From Estrella lausannensis (GTDB taxonomy: Bacteria; Chlamydiota; Chlamydiia; Chlamydiales; Criblamydiaceae): DNA of 64,000 nucleotides. The stretch covers positions 1 through 64,000 of the forward strand of contig NZ_CWGJ01000027.1 in the NCBI RefSeq assembly GCF_900000175.1. Direction: 5' to 3'. A program made the position numbers and the translations under genes. The first letter of the stretch is position 1, and each line of letters opens with the position of its first letter. The notes under the pieces were generated by a model, which saw only the letters and a list, made by a program, of their open reading frames with translations, made no database searches and was not told the DNA's origin. This document shows, in pieces, positions 61,897 to 64,000 of the stretch.

Positions 61897-63927
61897 ATGT
61901 TGAATCCTGTAGTTAAAAATCAATATTACACTCAATTAAGTGAAGTGAGTGGTATAAGAGTTCCAAGTAGTTCCGCTGTACATGGTGAATTAAATACCGT
62001 TAATAGGAAGATTGATAGTGTTTTAAAAGAATTAGGTGATTTTAAAACTCCGGTTGATGAAAGGGAGTTATATAAAAAGCTAGAAGAGATAGATGTAAAA
62101 TTAAAGAGTTTGAACGAGCTGCCTGATACGCAATTTGCTGAAACTCCAAGGGTGGCTACGAGAATACACAAAAAAGTTAGTGACAGCGAGACACTTGTTT
62201 CTACAATAATGAAAGAGCTTGTAAGTGGACAGGATGCGTCTAAATCAGCTTCGGAGCAACCGGATCTGAACGCAGCGATGCTTGAAAAAAAGACCCTTGA
62301 GGCGACAGCTCTGGCGGGGCCGAAAGAAGACGCTGCACCGCTAGTGCAAGAAGCTAAGCCTCTTGCTGCTACCCAATCCTCCTCCTCTCCGACCGAAGCC
62401 TCCGCTGTAACTTCCGGCAAAGCAGAGGTGAAACCTAGCGGACCGGAGGTAAAGGTTTATCCACAGGACTACGAGAACTACACTGTCCCCCTATCACCAA
62501 ATCCGTCGACCCCTCCGAATGGCATTAATCGGCTAGATGGTGACATGATCGATGAAACAAACAAAAACCTTGGAAAGAGAAGAGATCTCTTCACTGATTT
62601 CATTAACGCAAAGCTTCTCGATGGTAGAGACGTTTATTCGAAGAGCCAAAAGGAGGCTCTTCTTGAGTGTTTTAATAACACAAAGCATGTCTCGTGGAAT
62701 GAGTTCGACGAGCAACTGGACGTGTTGGCGAAATACATCAACGAGGCTATTCCTGAAGACAAGGAATATGTCGTGGTTGTCAAAGAGGGTAAAAGCAATA
62801 AATGGCTCGCAGAGCTGATGGGCCCCAGGTTAAAACGTCAACCCGTTGATGCTTTGGAAACCCCCGAACAAATCATCAAATGTCTGGCTGATAGGCCTTT
62901 AGTGCGTAATGTCGTGTTTTTTGACGATGCCGTCTATTCAGGCTCCCAGCTAAGTGGTTATATGCAAGATATTATAGAAAAGCTTGAAGAACAGAGGAAG
63001 GCGGATATAGAAAAGCTTAAAAAAGAGGGGAAGGAGGGTATAGAAAAGCTTGAAGAACAGGGGGAGGGGGATATAGAAGCGCTTGAAAAACAGGTGAAGG
63101 AGAATATAGAAAAGCTTGAAGAAAAGTGGCGGGAGATAATGAAAGAGCCAGTAAGCTTCAATATCGCGGCCCCTTACATGACATCTTACAGCGAGGAGAG
63201 ATTTGCAAAGCTGAACGAGAGTAGTCTTTTCAACGAGAACAATTTTAAGATCGCTGTGGCTCCCCATCAGACGATGCAATCTGCCGCAGTCCAAGTGGAC
63301 GAAAAGCATCACCAAGCGCTCAATGAAATTTATTGGCCACAGTTTTTGCCTATAGAAAGTCAGGGTGAAAAGGATAGAGTGGCCATACAATTAATAAACA
63401 TCCTGAACACCCTCACCTACTCGGGGGGTGAAGACGGAGCAAAAGTGATAAAATATATGAAAACAAACTATGAGGGGTTTGAGGATATATTTAAAAAGCT
63501 AGAGGCAAGAGCGGAAAGGCTTGATATAGACAATGACTCGGGTTTGTATACAGATGATGAATTGGACTACTTTATAGAGAACACAAGATTCATTTTGGAT
63601 AGCTACAAACATGCTTATGTTCAAGGGGATAATAAAGTAAAAAAAATGCTTGAAGAATCTTACTGGTTATTAGCAGGAAATGACGCTCTTCAGTATTATT
63701 TTTCGAATGATTCAGATAGGGGATTGCACTCTAAGACGCTCACGGTTTTCGACCATAAGACAGCTGATGGCTTGTCGGTTTTGCCGTGCTATGACAACGG
63801 AGAACATATGGTGAGGGGCCAAAAAGTAAATGGCCACGATAAAAATGGTGATGTTACTAGGTTTCGCGCACGTTTCTTCGCCTGCGGACTAGATAATGCC
63901 TGGTATAAATTAAACAAGTCAAAGTGA
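61897..63927 (+). CDS. Phosphoribosyltransferase-like multi-domain protein, effector candidate
   Basis: This 676-residue protein has a helical N-terminal domain (about 1-110), a Ser/Pro/Ala-rich linker (about 140-180), and a region of about 190-360 with EYVVVVKEGKSNKWLAELM followed by RNVVFFDDAVYSGSQLSGYM. The latter matches the PRPP-loop form hhhhDDxxxSGxx of phosphoribosyltransferase folds. Five 11-residue coiled repeats come next (IEKLEEQRKAD type, DNA 62974-63138), then a C-terminal region of about 260 residues that I do not recognise (AVAPHQTMQSAAVQVDEKHH, then YTDDELDYFIENTRFILDSY). It has no signal peptide or TM. Low-complexity linker, tandem duplication and isolation are usual for secreted effectors; this is inference. 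RBS TGAGGGGTG precedes ATG 61897. Confidence 0.75.
   Translation: MLNPVVKNQYYTQLSEVSGIRVPSSSAVHGELNTVNRKIDSVLKELGDFKTPVDERELYKKLEEIDVKLKSLNELPDTQFAETPRVATRIHKKVSDSETLVSTIMKELVSGQDASKSASEQPDLNAAMLEKKTLEATALAGPKEDAAPLVQEAKPLAATQSSSSPTEASAVTSGKAEVKPSGPEVKVYPQDYENYTVPLSPNPSTPPNGINRLDGDMIDETNKNLGKRRDLFTDFINAKLLDGRDVYSKSQKEALLECFNNTKHVSWNEFDEQLDVLAKYINEAIPEDKEYVVVVKEGKSNKWLAELMGPRLKRQPVDALETPEQIIKCLADRPLVRNVVFFDDAVYSGSQLSGYMQDIIEKLEEQRKADIEKLKKEGKEGIEKLEEQGEGDIEALEKQVKENIEKLEEKWREIMKEPVSFNIAAPYMTSYSEERFAKLNESSLFNENNFKIAVAPHQTMQSAAVQVDEKHHQALNEIYWPQFLPIESQGEKDRVAIQLINILNTLTYSGGEDGAKVIKYMKTNYEGFEDIFKKLEARAERLDIDNDSGLYTDDELDYFIENTRFILDSYKHAYVQGDNKVKKMLEESYWLLAGNDALQYYFSNDSDRGLHSKTLTVFDHKTADGLSVLPCYDNGEHMVRGQKVNGHDKNGDVTRFRARFFACGLDNAWYKLNKSK
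62974..63138 (+). repeat. Five 33-bp tandem repeats coding for 11-residue coiled units
   Basis: Units start at 62974, 63007, 63040, 63073 and 63106, each coding for I-E-K/A-L-E/K-E/K and five variable residues. Eleven-residue (hendecad) periodicity gives a slightly right-handed coiled coil. They are inserted directly behind the PRPP-loop-like motif, and are absent from the truncated upstream paralogue. Confidence 0.88.
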
Positions 63928-63947
63928 GTTTAACAAGAGGTAGGATT

Positions 63948-64000
63948 ATGCTCCCATTAACGAACCATTTCCTGATCTTCACCCCTAAAGAAGTCAGCAT
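63948..64000 (+). CDS. Start of a gene cut by the window end
   Basis: An ATG at 63948 is preceded by AAGAGG at a good spacing and opens a frame reading MLPLTNHFLIFTPKEVS up to the window edge. It starts 20 nt after the PRTase-like gene, so it may be co-transcribed with it. Too little is visible to name it. Confidence 0.5.
   Translation, partial: MLPLTNHFLIFTPKEVS

Overview
The window looks like chromosome from a Chlamydiae-phylum bacterium outside the genus Chlamydia, probably an amoeba-associated Parachlamydiales member (Waddlia/Criblamydia/Estrella-type). Support comes from gene order. The block ribF-truB-rbfA-infB-nusA-rpsA, the order mraY-murD-nlpD(LysM)-ftsW plus murG-murC, and pnp-rpsO followed by tadA all follow chlamydial order, and the methionine aminopeptidase carries the N-terminal SEC-C motif typical of chlamydial Map. 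The fairly high G+C would fit an Estrella-like organism better than Parachlamydia, but that is only an inference.

Layout. (1) 298-836: a decayed IS5-type element with inverted repeats and a TTA target duplication, sitting exactly in the stop codon of a response-regulator/PP2C phosphatase gene. (2) 837-11216: a complete chemosensory locus. A REC-PP2C gene is divergent from cheW, cheR-TPR, cheW, cheA-REC, a receptor with 4-helix-bundle-like sensor, cheB and a REC-histidine kinase. Apart from the receptor's position this is the gene order and domain set of the Pseudomonas Wsp system, with the diguanylate cyclase output replaced by a SpoIIE-type phosphatase; no flagellar gene is present. (3) 11360-19720 (minus): translation/transcription housekeeping genes. 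(4) 20083-27200: scattered genes (QueD-like, short aspartokinase, a large unknown, a GH1 glycosidase, BrnQ) separated by repeat-rich spacers. (5) 27559-34451: mraY, murD, a LysM protein, ftsW and a membrane-anchored coiled-coil protein with a perfect-length 4 x 54-residue repeat. (6) 34563-38152 (minus): map and a MetNIQ transporter. (7) 38538-48249: pgi, murG, murC, ftsQ-like, cutA, khpA, a hydrolase, a membrane-fused murF and ddl. (8) 48463-50878: a small sulfur/redox operon (AhpD-like, TauE, rhodanese) with a divergent ArsR-type regulator. (9) 50991-59259: pnp, rpsO, tadA and several lineage-specific genes, including an Inc-like two-TM protein, a rhomboid-fold protein without catalytic residues and a glycosyltransferase. 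(10) 59278-64000: a directly repeated relic and tandem paralogues with a phosphoribosyltransferase-like signature, which could be effectors.

Spacers hold several families of short palindromic elements. Family 1 (ends ACCGAAAGTGTCTCAAAA, TA at the border) occurs about 15 times. A related 164-165 bp element occurs twice and supplies the stop codon of ddl. Families 2 and 3 end in GAGACTGT next to TTA, like the IS5-type relic, and are probably its non-autonomous derivatives.

Functionally the window combines an envelope-sensing phosphorelay likely acting through a phosphatase, most of the peptidoglycan precursor pathway (MraY, MurG, MurC, MurD, MurF, Ddl) plus FtsW and FtsQ, and a rapidly changing end with duplicated effector-like genes.
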